Under the pieces are notes generated by a model that was given only the letters and a program-made list of their open reading frames with translations, searched no databases and was not told the DNA's origin. The position numbers and the translations under genes are program-made. DNA of 64,000 bases from Henckelia pumila (taxonomy: Eukaryota > Streptophyta > Magnoliopsida > Lamiales > Gesneriaceae), in contig NC_133123.1 in the NCBI RefSeq assembly GCF_033568475.1, forward strand, positions 138,338,062 through 138,402,061. The letters are read 5' to 3'. Positions 49,886-62,875 of the stretch are shown here, piece after piece. Within the stretch, counting starts at the first letter, position 1, and each line of letters begins with the position of its first letter.

Positions 49886-50775
49886 TTTTCTAAGGGATTT
49901 ATTTACCCAATAATTATAAATTTGATGCATGCAATATTTGTATTCTATACAAAAGAAAAATATAATTTTTTTAAATTTTAAAATAAATTTTAAAATTTTA
50001 AAGTTGAAATATAAAAATATAAAATATAAAAATAAATATAATAAAATATAGATACATAATATTTTAATAATATAAGTTACATTAAACTTTTTACAATTAG
50101 TATACAATGTTTTTTATATTAACAAAAAATTAATATATAAATTATATAAAATTCAATAAACAAAAAAATTATAAGTATTATAATGAAAACAATTTAAAAT
50201 TAAATCGTATATTTATCTATATTTTAAAAAATTTTAATCAAATAATATATCACTCAAATCAAAATAATATTTTCTTGAATATCCTATATAATCTCTATCT
50301 ATAGATTTAAATTCAATCATATCTTATTTGAATTTTTAAATTTGATGATAATGCCTTCACTATTTTCGAAAATAATTTTTCGGTTGAAAATACTATAGTT
50401 TATATTTTAGAAATCTTTTCATCTTATATATATAAACAAAAATTTATTTTTTTATCACAAAAAAATTTATTTTTAATTTAGTTTAACTTCAAGAATATTT
50501 TTATATATATTTTAAAATTTTATATTAAATAATATATCGCTCATAACATTATATTTTTTTGAATATTTTTGTTGTGTATATCTACATATGCATATAGACA
50601 AACCAATCATCCTATTAAAATAATATTAAATTTTATTTGATAAAAAAATAATATTTTAATTTTTTTCAATCGTATTTTTATGTATATTTATAATTTTTAG
50701 ATTAAATAGAATATCACTAATTTTTATTAAACTTTTTTTAATAATGAAAGTTTTTATCAAACTTTTATTAATTTT

Positions 50776-52112
50776 TGTTGAATCCGATATTTTGGTGATA
50801 ACAAACAACAACTCATTGTATAGGAATGTGCTGTCAACCATTGTATTTCAGGAATCTACTACAACTTCTACCGGAAGCTTGTCAACCGCCTTTGCTCTCG
50901 ACCGGCTGAAGTCACAAGCCTATCGACTGGCTATCAAAACCAGCAGAGGATAAATCTATCTACCGGAAGCTTGTCAACCGCCTTTGTCTCTCGACCGGTT
51001 GAAGTCACAAGCTTATCGACTGGTTATTCAAACCAGCAGAGGACAAATATCTCTACAGGTAGAATGCCAACTGCTTATCAGGATATCTCAAGACAAGTAC
51101 CTGTGACAAGATGTTCTTTGCAAGATCTTTTATTAAAAGCAGAACCGGCGTGTCAGAAGATATGTTGACTCCTGCAATCGAGACAACAGGTTGCACCAAA
51201 ATGGCAAAAACACAGAATGACTACAGATAAAGCATTCGACCGTTTATTCCAGTTTTGGACTCTGGAAGTTGTCTGCAGTGTACGATCTTCATGCAGAATC
51301 ATCAATGCATTTATGAGCATTAAATGTGCATTCAATGCAGCATCAGAACGTTCAAAATAAAGACGTTGATGATTGACCTATATAAAGGGAAGATTGCTCA
51401 AGAAGTGTAACAACAAAAAAAAGGGTAGACAACAAAGAGAGACAAGCAATTCAGAAAAATCTCAATCAACTCAATCACTTGAATAATATCAGAAGTCCTC
51501 ATCTGATATACTTGAGCACACTTACAAGATCATTCATTTGCTGCTCAAATAAACCCTCGCCTACAGTTCACATATCTGATCGTCAAGGATCATCCTAGGG
51601 TTTTCAAGCCTCTCGACCGCTCTGCAGTTTGAGAAGCTCAACTCAACTATACTCATTGTTGAAGAGAATTGAAGCTACTCTGAAAGCTTCCACCAGTCTG
51701 ATAAGAACTGAGAATCTTATCTGTGTAAATCTAGGAGTTTCGGATTAGGCATTGGATAAGTCCTAAGTCTGAAGTGGGTGTATTACAAGACGTTGTAATA
51801 ACCAAAGTCTTCTAGTGAATTCCTTCCTAAGTGGAAGAAGGGGAGACGTAGAAGGATTAAGCCTTCGAACTTCCATAAATCGTGCCTTAGTCTTTACTGC
51901 TATTTATCTTACATTCTGCTCATACATTGCATTATAAACTTTGCATCTCTAAAACCTCTGAACTATTTCCGCACTATTTAAGTTGTTCAAACCGTTTTAG
52001 AAGTTGAGAAAACAGATTAAGTGAACTAAACCTCACTTGATCATTTTGAAGAAGAAGAAGAAAAGTTTCAGAGTGTATTCACCCCCCTCTACCCTCTGAA
52101 CCGATCCCAACA
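50776..52112 (+). mobile_element. 5' LTR of a Ty1/copia element
   Basis: 1,337 bp starting TGTTG and ending CAACA, directly followed by a primer-binding site tggtatcagagc (52115-52126) complementary to initiator tRNA-Met. It carries an internal tandem duplication of about 92 bp (units starting 50870 and 50962, both accggaagcttgtcaaccg). The partner 3' LTR lies outside the window. Confidence 0.85.
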
Positions 52113-52716
52113 AGTGGTATCAGAGCGGGTTCCTTTCTCAACTGCTGATCTGAAGTTTTAAAATCATGACTTCTTTCAACAGAATTCCTATGTTTTCTAA
52201 AGAAGAGTATGATGATTGGAAAATTCGCATGCAGGCACATCTTGCAGCACAGGATGATGACATGCTATATGTCATAACAGACGGTCCTATCAAAATTATG
52301 AAGGTCAACCCAGCTCTAGCCGATGGTGCAGGACAAATGATTGAGAAACCAAGAGCTGAGTGGACCACTGAGGACAAAAAAAAGGCCAATCTTGACAATG
52401 TGGCCCGGGACATCCTATACAAAACACTGGATAAGAATATGTTCAGCAAAATCAAGTCATGTTCCACAGCAAAGGAGATTTGGGAGAAGCTCACTCAGCT
52501 ATGTGAAGGGAATGACCAGACAAAGGAAAACAAGCTCACTTTGGCCATTCAAAAATATGACAACGCCAAAATGAAGCCAGGGGAAACCATGGCTGAATTT
52601 GATGAACGGTTCAGTAGTATCATCTGTGATCTTATTGCTTTAGGTAAAACTTATACTAACCGTGAAATTGCTGTGAAGGTTATGAGAGCTTTACCCAAAG
52701 AATGGGAGATCAAGAC
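52113..52716 (+). mobile_element. Ty1/copia internal region, gag part, split by another element
   Basis: After the primer-binding site, a gag-type reading begins at 52166 (MTSFNRIPMFSKEEYDDWKI) and matches the UBN2-type gag of plant copia elements, SIRE/Maximus-like. It stops being copia where the Ty3/gypsy LTR begins at 52717. The rest of the element is presumably beyond the window's right edge. A fossil interrupted by one large nested insertion. Confidence 0.85.
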
Positions 52717-55368
52717 TGTAACACCCGGTATTTTTAATTACGTAAATCCGCATGCATAATTAGGATATTTAATTATTTAAATTTTAGATTTATGGGTTAA
52801 ATAATTATGTGAATTATTTGTGCATGATTTAATTTATTTTTAAGCATTTAACCCATAATTAGTGATTTTATGATTTTTAGTATTTTAATTATTCGATCGC
52901 GTAGACGGGACCGTGGATGGACGAGATGACAATTTTCCATCCAAATTATTTTATGAGCCTTTTAGATCCTTAAAATATTATTTTGAGTTTTATTATCTCA
53001 AAATTTTTAGTATTTAATTTTATATAATTTTAGGAGTCCGTTTTTATTCAAATTAAGCCAAAATATTGACTTTTTATTATCTTTAAAATTCCCTAAAATT
53101 ATTATTTCGAGATTTTATAATATTTATGTTAGTTATTATTATTTTTAAAGTTGGGATTTATCTTATTTATGTTATTATCTTCCTATTTCTATTATTAAGC
53201 CATTATCTACTTAAAATAATCCCCAAACCCTACGCCCTTCTCCATCCATCAGCCGCCTCCCCTCCATTCTCAATCTTCATCATCAGATAATAATCTCCAA
53301 GAAGACTCCATAGCCGATTCTCTTCAAAGTTTTAAGGTTTCTCGTCGCCCGTCGTCCCGGAAACGTCCTACGTGCGTGCTAAATCGATTTCTACGGTGAA
53401 AGGCATGATTTCTTCTCCATTTTTCGTTCCCTATCAGTGATAAATAGTGTGCGTGTGTATGCATCAAATTTATTCAAGGAATTTTCAGAAAAACGTTTAC
53501 TATTGGATGGTTGCACCTTGTTCATGTGATATTTGCATCATATTCACGTTTTGTTCCTCTCCATGCTTGGTTCGGCTGATGGCTAGTGTCCCAGGGGTGT
53601 GTGTACGTGGTCTGGGCTCGGGTGGCTCGAGTGGTTCGAGCCAAACGAACCCAGGTTGTCACCATGTTCAGTCGGGTGCCATGGCCGAAGCAGTTTAGGG
53701 TTCGGGATTGGAGGCTTCGGGTTCGACGTGCGGTGTGCATGGGGCTCGAACCAAGGTAGGGTTCGAACCGGCAGGACCCTGGGAAGGTCCTGCCGGCGGC
53801 GCTCCGGCCGGTCGTGGCCGGAGCAGGGCGGCAGCAGGCGATGAAGGCCTGCTGCCCGAGCATGCGGCGGCCGAGAGGGGAAGGTAAGGGGGGGGGGTTT
53901 CGGGTTAGGGCTCCAGGTGGTTTTCGGGTCGGGTCTTGGGTCCGGGTCGGGTCAGTAGGTTAGTGGGTCGGGTTAAGTGAGTCCGGGTCCAGGTTAGGTG
54001 GGCCGGGCTCGAGTCTTTTTATTTTAAAAAAATAATTTATGAATTAAGGGGTTTTTGAGTCATTAAATTTGAAATAAAATTATTTGGACTCCCAAATAAT
54101 TTTATTTGGATTTTTAAAATTTTAATTAAGTTAGTCCATTAATTTTATGGGCTTTTGAGCCCATAAAAATTATTGGGCCAGTCTTTGGGTTTTTGGGCCC
54201 ATTGGGCCAGTTTAAGTTGTTATTGGGCTTAGTGTATTTTAATGGGCTTGGGCTTAGAATAATTATTTGGGCTTAAAGATTTAGATAATGGGCTTAAGTA
54301 TGTTAATGGGCCAGATTTAAGTTAATGGGCATGAGTGTAGGGCCAGCAGTCCAGAACCATCCAGGAGAAAATTGCATGTGTCCTGATTATATATTTAATT
54401 ATTTTTATGCATTTAAGTTATTTTAATATTTATATGTTAGTAAGAAAATTAAATTAAATATATATGAAGGACACACAATTTATTTAAGTACATGCATTCA
54501 TGAAATCAATTTTTATGCTATGATTGAAATTCTATGGTTGAGCAAATACAATATTTTAGTTGGAAATTGAAGTAGTGTGGCCATTTATGGGCAGTTTTCT
54601 GCCATTTATGTATGGGCAGTTTCTGCCATTTATGTATGGGTGGTTCGCCACCAGCCTCGTACGATGGTTTCTTAGACTGATCAGTCGCACTATAAGTATG
54701 GGTCACACTTACGGATAGGACCATTCGATGTTAAGAAAATAAATGCTCAACAACTCAAGTATGTATGTTATGTATTATGTATTTATGTTTATTTAAGTAA
54801 GTTATGTTATGAAATTTTTAAGCATGCTCATTCATGTATATGTATGTATTAGTACTAAATTGTTTTAAATTATTTTGAACCCTTGTTAGTATGCATGTTG
54901 GGCCTCTAGGCTCACTACACTGATATGGTGCAGGTGAGTACGTAGAGGAGCAGGTTACTCCTACCGGTGGTGAGGACGTATGAGCAGCGCTGCAGTAGCC
55001 CCGTGACCGTGACAGCTTCTGAGTCACCGTGCATGATGTCATGTGAAACATTTTATTATATTTTAGTGGTTGAGGTTTATGGGAATATTTTATTAAATGT
55101 TTTAGTGCATGCACATATTTTAATTATTTTATTTATGCAGTATATTTTTAATTCTAGGGTTGACTCAGATGTTTAATTATTTTAAAGAATGCATTGTTTT
55201 CTTAAGTATTTAATTGTTTATTTATTTAGTCATGAATTTATTTTAAGTATTTTAATTCAGTGCATATATGTATGGGCATATATGTACATATTTTATTTAG
55301 TAGTTTATAAAAAAAAAAAAAAAAAAAATTTCCGCATATTTATTTATTATAGAGTTAGGGTCGTTTCA
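52717..55368 (+). mobile_element. First LTR of a Ty3/gypsy chromovirus (Tekay/Del-like)
   Basis: 2,652 bp, starting TGTAACACCC and ending TCGTTTCA. Followed by tggtatcagagc (55371-55382), the initiator tRNA-Met primer site. It is almost identical to the LTR at 60208-62875: about five substitutions and a few small indels by eye, hence a very recent insertion. The small open readings inside it are not genes. Confidence 0.9.
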
Positions 55369-55554
55369 GTTGGTATCAGAGCACGGTCCTTGGAGGGGTC
55401 ACTACTGCCATGCTAGCTCAGAAATCCACGCTACCGGTCTGTAAGTTTTAAATGTTTATAGTATGATTTAATTTCTAGAATTTAAAGTTAGCCTTAATTT
55501 TAAACACTTAGTTATGCAAGGCGATTTACGTAAATAAATATGTGGTGGTGCAGA

Positions 55555-56607
55555 ATGCCTCCCAGACAGGTGAATCGACGTGGGAGACCTCCACCTCCAC
55601 CGCCACCTCAGCAGCACCCCATGACAGCACTGGAGCAGGCCAGTGCCACGATGATGGCGGGTATTACTGCCTTGCTGGAGCAGCAGGCTGCCCGTCCCAG
55701 ACTGTCCCACGAGGAGGACGTCGCAGAGAGGTTCCAGAAGAAGGGGCCTAAGGAGTTTGTGGGGACCACCGATCCGTTGGTGGCTGAGGGATGGATTCGC
55801 TCTCTTGAGTCCATCTTCGATTATATGGGGATCACAGACACCGACAGGGTGAGCTGTGCGACGTATATGATGAGAGGCGATGCAGCCCTTTGGTGGGAGG
55901 GTGCAGTTCGAGGGGTCCATTTACCTACACTGACGTGGGCTGAGTTCAGGCGTATCTTCTACGCCAAATATTTCACTGAGGATGTGCGCAGTCGCATGAT
56001 CCGGGAGTTCATGAGTCTCCGTCAGGGGGACAGATATGTTGTGGAGTATGTGAGCCAGTTTGAGAGGGGCTGTCACTTTGTGCCCATGATTGCTGATAGT
56101 CCGCAGGAGAAGCTGCGACAGTTTGTTGAGGGCCTGAAGGCTGAGATCAGGCATGACGTACGTATGGCAGACGTCTTTACATATGAGTCTGCAGTCAGCA
56201 GGGCCTTGCGTTTCGAGGAGGGACGGAGGGAGATACAGAGAGAGCAGCAGGGTAAGAGGCAGTTTGTGCAGACAGGGTATCAGCGACCATCTTCGCAGCC
56301 ACATGCGAAGAAACAGTCTACAGGGCCATCTAAGGGCCCGAATCAGCAGAGGCCTCAGGGGAAGCCACAGCAGCAGACTAGGGGCGGGGCCCCTACTCCA
56401 GGGAGATATCCAGTGTGTCCGAAGTGCCAGAAGATGCATTCCGGGCAGTGTCTTATTGGAGCAGGAGTCTGCTATCGTTGCAAAGAGCCAGGGCATCAGA
56501 TTTCCAACTGCCCGCAGAGGCAGAACGTCAGTGGGCGAGTTTATGTGATGCAGGCAGAGGAGGCAGACCCAGATACCTCCTTGATCACCGGTATACCTAA
56601 CCCCTAG
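55555..56607 (+). mobile_element. Ty3/gypsy gag region
   Basis: Gag of a plant chromovirus. It opens with MPPRQVNRRGRPPPPPPPQQ, followed by the capsid-like retrotrans_gag domain (around WIRSLESIFDYMGI and the MREFMSLRQGD-like segment), a Gln/Pro-rich linker, and a CCHC zinc knuckle of the form CYRCKEPGHQISNC near the end. The start at 55555 follows the primer site by about 170 bp. Confidence 0.88.
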
Positions 56608-56763
56608 AACTTTTTCAATTCTTTGCTTTTGTTTAAATTGCGATTATATCTGAATGCCTGTTACATGAGTTTAATTATCAGCATGCTAGAATAAGAATTT
56701 TGTTTCTTTGTGATTAGAATTAAGGATTTTAGTGTTTTAACCTTGGGAGCATAGTGGTATGAA

Positions 56764-59700
56764 TTGTTGGGAAATCTTCTGCGTGCAGGGAGAATTCTAG
56801 TTGGAGGCAACTCCACGTTTGCGTTGCTAGATTCAGGAGCCACGCATTCGTTTATCTCCCGAGATTTTATCAGACGGATAGGCATTTCACCGGAGGTTGT
56901 AGACAGTGGTTACGATGTTACCATGCCATCCGGACAGGTTATCACTACCACTAGTGTCATCAGGGATCTGGCATTGGAGTTGCAGGGACACTCCATTCGA
57001 GCAGATCTAGTGGTTCTTCCTTTGACTGGGTTTGACTTGATTTTGGGTATGGACTGGCTATCAGTTAATGGAGCTTCGATTGATTTCCGACGTAGGACAG
57101 TGTCAGTGAAGCCAGCAGGAGGAGAGATGTTTACTTTCTTTGCATCTCAGTCTAGCAGTATTCCTCAGATGATATCACTTGTTCGTGCGAGGAAACTGTT
57201 GCGCAATGGATGTCAGGGTTTTCTTGCTAGTGTGGTCACTACCTCAGACGTTTCTAGCAGATCTTTTTCAGATATAGAGGTGGTACGTGACTATCCAGAT
57301 GTTTTTCCTGACGATGTTGCAGGAGTTCCACCAGTGAGAGAGGTGGAGTTCAGTATTGAGTTGTTGCCGGATACTGTGCCTATCTCTAAGGCACCGTATC
57401 GACTTGCTCCTACAGAGATGAGAGAGTTGAAGGAGCAGATTCAGGAGCTGTTGGAGAAGGGCTTTGTTCGTCCTAGCTTTTCTCCATGGGGAGCTCCAGT
57501 GTTGTTTGTGAAGAAGAAGGACGGCAGCATGAGATTGTGCATTGACTGCCGAGAGCTCAACAGAGTCACAGTGAAGAATAAGTATCCACTACCGAGGATA
57601 GAGGATTTATTCGATCAGTTGCAGGGAGCTTCGGTATTCTCCAAGATCGATCTGCGATCTGGTTACCATCAGCTGAGAGTCAGAGATTCAGACGTGTCTA
57701 AGACTGCCTTTAGGACACGATATGGGCACTATGAGTTCTTGGTGATGCCCTTTGGGTTGACCAATGCTCCAGCAGTTTTTATGGATCTCATGCATCGTGT
57801 TTTCCAGCCGTATCTAGATCAGTTTGTCATTGTATTCATTGATGACATATTGATCTACTCGAGGAGCATTGAGGAGCATACACAGCATTTGCATACAGCC
57901 TTGCAGACTTTGAGGGAGCATCGACTGTTTGCAAAGTTCAGTAAGTGTGAGTTTTGGTTGGAGCAGGTGGCGTTTCTAGGCCACATTATTTCTAGGGATG
58001 GGATCGCAGTGGATCAGTCCAAGGTGCAGGCAGTGAGGGATTGGGGGATTCCAAAGAATGCTTCGGAGATTCGTAGCTTCTTGGGTTTGGCAGGATACTA
58101 TAGGAAGTTCATCAAGGGTTTTTCCTCTATTGCAGTACCCTTGACTTCCTTAACCAAGAAGAACGCGAAGTATAGTTGGAGTCCAGATTGTCAGAGGAGC
58201 TTTGATCAGCTGAAGGATGCACTTACTTCAGCACCTGTGTTAGCTATGACAGTGCCACATGAGGAGTTAGTGGTGTACACCGACGCGTCCAAGCTTGGTT
58301 TGGGCGCAGTACTTATGCAGAGTGGCAAGGTTATCGCATATGCGTCGCGACAGTTGAAGATTCATGAGCAGAACTATCCGACGCATGATTTGGAGCTTGC
58401 AGCAGTGGTATTTGCGTTGAAAATCTGGAGGCACTATCTTTACGGCGAGAAGTGCAAGATTTTCACCGACCACAAGAGCCTCAAGTACTTCTTCACCCAG
58501 AAGGAGTTGAACATGAGGCAGCGCAGATGGCTTGAGCTTGTTAAGGACTATGACTGTGACATTAGCTACCATCCGGGTAAGGCTAATGTAGTGGCAGATG
58601 CTTTGAGTCGGAAGTCGTCAGTGATATCATGTTTGACTGTACAGTTACCACTACAGACCGAGATTCAGAGATTTGGTTTGGAGTGCTATCCGAGTGGCCA
58701 TGCACCGAGCTTGTCAGTGTTGACGGTGCAGCCAGTTCTGCGAGATCGGATTAGAGAGGGATAGTCCACTGATGAGGAGCTACAGCGATGGAGACAGAGA
58801 GATGAGGCCAGAGGTAATCTCTTGTATACAGTGGAGGATGGCATCGTTCAGTACCGTGGGAGGATGTGGGTACCGAACGTTGATCAGTTGAGAGCCGAGA
58901 TTCTAGCAGAGGCTCATGCATCTCCGTACTCCATTCACCCCGGGAGTACGAAGATGTACCGAGATTTGCAGTTATTGTATTGGTGGCCTGGGATGAAGAG
59001 TGACATCGGGAGAGTGGTGTCAGAGTGCTTGACTTGTCAGCAAGTCAAAGCAGAGCATCAGCGTCCAGCAGGACTTCTTAGACCTCTCCCTATTCCGGAA
59101 TGGAAGTGGGAGAATATTACGATGGACTTTGTGGTTGGCTTGCCGAGGAGTGCCAGAGGTTGCACAGCGATTTGGGTGATTGTGGATAGACTCACCAAGT
59201 CAGCTCATTTCTTGCCGGTGAGGACTAACTATACTTTGACACAGTATGCAGAGCTTTACATTAGAGAGATTGTTAGACTGCATGGCATACCAGTGTCTAT
59301 TGTGTCAGACAGAGATCCGAGATTCACATCTGCGTTTTGGAAGAGTCTGCACACGGCTATGGGGACTAGGCTTCTGTTCAGTACAGCATTTCATCCCCAG
59401 ACAGATGGTCAGTCTGAGAGAGTGATCCAGGTTCTCGAGGATCTTCTGAGAGCTTGTGTCATCGATTTTCGAGGATTTTGGGAGACTAGACTGCCATTAG
59501 TGGAGTTTACCTATAACAACAGTTTTCAGTCGTCTATAGGTATGGCTCCATATGCAGCACTTTATGGGAGAAGATGCAGATCTCCGGTGCATTGGGATGA
59601 GGTTGGTGAGCGGATTTTGTTGGGTCCGGAGATTGTGCAGCAGACAGCTGACATTGTGACGCTGATTCGAGATAGGATGAGGACTGCGCAGAGTCGGCAG

Positions 59701-60162
59701 AAGAGTTATGCAGATGCCAGACGACGCGATTTGGAGTTCGCCGTAGGTGATCACGTATTCTTGAAGGTGTCACCTATGAAGGGAGTAGCGCGTTTTGGAC
59801 GGAGAGGCAAGCTTAATCCGAGATATATAGGGCCATTCGAGATCTTGGAGCGAGTTGGCACGTTGGCCTATCGTTTAGCTCTACCTCCAGGGCTAGCGGC
59901 AGTGCACAATGTTTTCCATGTATCCATGCTTCGGAGATATGTCTCCAACCCGTCGCATGTGTTGGATTTCGAGCCCTTACAGTTGCCACCAGATCTTGTG
60001 TACGAGGAGAGACCAGTGCGGATCTTGGCTAGAGAGGAGCGGAGGCTTAGGACGCGGGTCATACCGATGGTCAGAGTCCAGTGGCTGAATCACTCGGAGG
60101 AGGAAGCTACTTGGGAGACCGAGGCTGACATGAGGACTCGCTACCCGGAGTTGTACGGGTAA
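56764..60162 (+). mobile_element. Ty3/gypsy pol region: protease, reverse transcriptase, RNase H, integrase, chromodomain
   Basis: Domains in order: aspartic protease ([10 protein letters not shown]), reverse transcriptase (core FIDDILIY), RNase H ([12 protein letters not shown]; later DHKSLKYF), integrase with an HHCC-type zinc finger (CLTCQQVKAEHQ) and catalytic core (ending around HPQTDGQSERV), and a C-terminal chromodomain-like end (EEATWETEADMRTRYPEL). This order and the chromodomain place it in the chromovirus group, and the long LTRs suggest Tekay/Del. The element looks nearly whole, with about one or two breaks in its coding part. An AT-rich spacer separates gag and pol. Confidence 0.88.
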
Positions 60163-60207
60163 GTACTTTAATTTCGAGGACGAAATTCAATTTAAGGGGG
60201 GGAGAAT

Positions 60208-62875
60208 TGTAACACCCGGTATTTTTAATTACGTAAATCCGCATGCATAATTAGGATATTTAATTATTTAAATTTTAGATTTATGGGTTAAATAATTATG
60301 TGAATTATTTGTGCATGATTTAATTTATTTTTAAGCATTTAACCCATAATTAGTGATTTTATGATTTTTAGTATTTTAATTATTCGATCGCGTAGACGGG
60401 ACCGTGGATGGACGAGATGACAATTTTCCATCCAAATTATTTTATGAGCCTTTTAGAGCCTTAAAATATTATTTTGAGTTTTATTATCTCAAAATTTTTA
60501 GTATTTAATTTTATATAATTTTAGGAGTCCGTTTTTATTCAAATTAAGCCAAAATATTGACTTTTTATTATCTTTAAAATTCCCTAAAATTATTATTTCG
60601 AGATTTTATAATATTTATGTTAGTTATTATTATTTTTAAAGTTGGGATTTATCTTATTTATGTTATTATCTTCCTATTTCTATTATTAAGCCATTATCTA
60701 CTTAAAATAATCCCCAAACCCTACGCCCTTCTCCATCCATCAGCCGCCTCCCCTCCATTCTCAATCTTCATCATCAGATAATAATCTCCAAGAAGACTCC
60801 ATAGCCGATTCTCTTCAAAGTTTTAAGGTTTCTCGTCGCCCGTCGTCCCGGAAACGTCCTACGTGCGTGCTAAATCGATTTCTACGGTGAAAGGCATGAT
60901 TTCTTCTCCATTTTTCGTTCCCTATCAGTGATAAATAGTGTGCGTGTGTATGCATCAAATTTATTCAAGGAATTTTCAGAAAAACGTTTACTATTGGATG
61001 GTTGCACCTTGTTCATGTGATATTTGCATCATATTCACGTTTTGTTCCTCTCCATGCTTGGTTCGGCTGATGGCTAGTGTCCCAGGGGTGTGTGTACGTG
61101 GTCTGGGCTCGGGTGGCTCGAGTGGTTCGAGCCAAACGAACCCAGGTTGTCACCATGTTCAGTCGGGTGCCATGGCCGAAGCAGTTTAGGGTTCGGGATT
61201 GGAGGCTTCGGGTTCGACGTGCGGTGTGCATGGGGCTCGAACCAAGGTAGGGTTCGAACCGGCAGGACCCTGGGAAGGTTCTGCCGGCGGCGCTCCGGCC
61301 GGTCGTGGCCGGAGCAGGGCGGCAGCAGGCGATGAAGGCCTGCTGCCCGAGCATGCGGCGGCCGAGAGGGGAAGGTAAGGGGGGGGGGGTTTCGGGTTAG
61401 GGCTCCAGGTGGTTTCCGGGTCGGGTCTTGGGTCCGGGTCGGGTCAGTAGGTTAGTGGGTCGGGTTAAGTGAGTCCGGGTCCAGGTTAGGTGGGCCGGGC
61501 TCGAGTATTTTTATTTTAAAAAAATAATTTATGAATTAAGGGGTTTTTGAGTCATTAAATTTGAAATAAAATTATTTGGACTCCCAAATAATTTTATTTG
61601 GATTTTTAAAATTTTAATTAAGTTAGTCCATTAATTTTATGGGCTTTTGAGCCCATAAAAATTATTGGGCCAGTCTTTGGGTTTTTGGGCCCATTGGGCC
61701 AGTTTAAGTTGTTATTGGGCTTAGTGTATTTTAATGGGCTTGACTAATTTAATTGGGCTTAGAATAATTATTTGGGCTTAAAGATTTAGATAATGGGCTT
61801 AAGTATGTTAATGGGCCAGATTTAAGTTAATGGGCATGAGTGTAGGGCCAGCAGTCCAGAACCATCCAGGAGAAAATTGCATGTGTCCTGATTATATATT
61901 TAATTATTTTTATGCATTTAAGTTATTTTAATATTTATATGTTAGTAAGAAAATTAAATTAAATATATATGAAGGACACACAATTTATTTAAGTACATGC
62001 ATTCATGAAATCAATTTTTATGCTATGATTGAAATTCTATGGTTGAGCAAATAAAATATTTTAGTTGGAAATTGAAGTAGTGTGGCCATTTATGGGCAGT
62101 TTTCTGCCATTTATGTATGGGCAGTTTCTGCCATTTATGTATGGGTGGTTCGCCACCAGCCTCGTACGATGGTTTCTTAGACTGATCAGTCGCACTATAA
62201 GTATGGGTCACACTTACGGATAGGACCATTCGATGTTAAGAAAATAAATGCTCAACAACTCAAGTATGTATGTTATGTATTATGTATTTATGTTTATTTA
62301 AGTAAGTTATGTTATGAAATTTTTAAGCATGCTCATTCATGTATATGTATGTATTAGTACTAAATTGTTTTAAATTATTTTGAACCCTTGTTAGTATGCA
62401 TGTTGGGCCTCTAGGCTCACTACACTGATATGGTGCAGGTGAGTGAGTACGTAGAGGAGCAGGTTACTCCTACCGGTGGTGAGGACGTATGAGCAGCGCT
62501 GCAGTAGCCCCGTGACCGTGACAGCTTCTGAGTCACCGTGCATGATGTCATGTGAAACATTTTATTATATTTTAGTGGTTGAGGTTTATGGGAATATTTT
62601 ATTAAATGTTTTAGTGCATGCACATATTTTAATTATTTTATTTATGCAGTATTTTTAATTCTAGGGTTGACTCAGATGTTTAATTATTTTAAAGAATGCA
62701 TTGTTTTCTTAAGTATTTAATTGTTTATTTATTTAGTCATGAATTTATTTTAAGTATTTTAATTCAGTGCATATATGTATGGGCATATATGTACATATTT
62801 TATTTAGTAGTTTATAAAAAAAAAAAAAAAAAAAATTTCCGCATATTTATTTATTATAGAGTTAGGGTCGTTTCA
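60208..62875 (+). mobile_element. Second LTR of the Ty3/gypsy element
   Basis: About 2,668 bp with the same ends as the first LTR, preceded by a purine-rich polypurine tract (aaggggggga, about 60193-60202). Instead of host or copia DNA it is followed at once by another primer-binding site (62878-62889) and a second internal region. It therefore serves as 3' LTR of the first unit and 5' LTR of the next. Confidence 0.9.

Larger units (their letters stand above)
46992..50775. other. Intergenic, AT-rich, up to the retrotransposon cluster
   Basis: Contains a foldback element (47347-47874), a dispersed repeat (49455-49885), a TA microsatellite (49779-49805) and long A/T-rich stretches. Nothing looks like a gene. 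Confidence 0.55.

Noticed and set aside
53447-53863. Open readings within the gypsy LTR (83, 81 and 113 residues), repeated in the second LTR
   Set aside because: Repeated only because the LTR is; no domain seen, and on both strands of a GC-rich LTR segment.
55468-56496. Minus-strand open readings opposite gag
   Set aside because: Shadows of the gag coding strand with skewed composition; no recognised domain.
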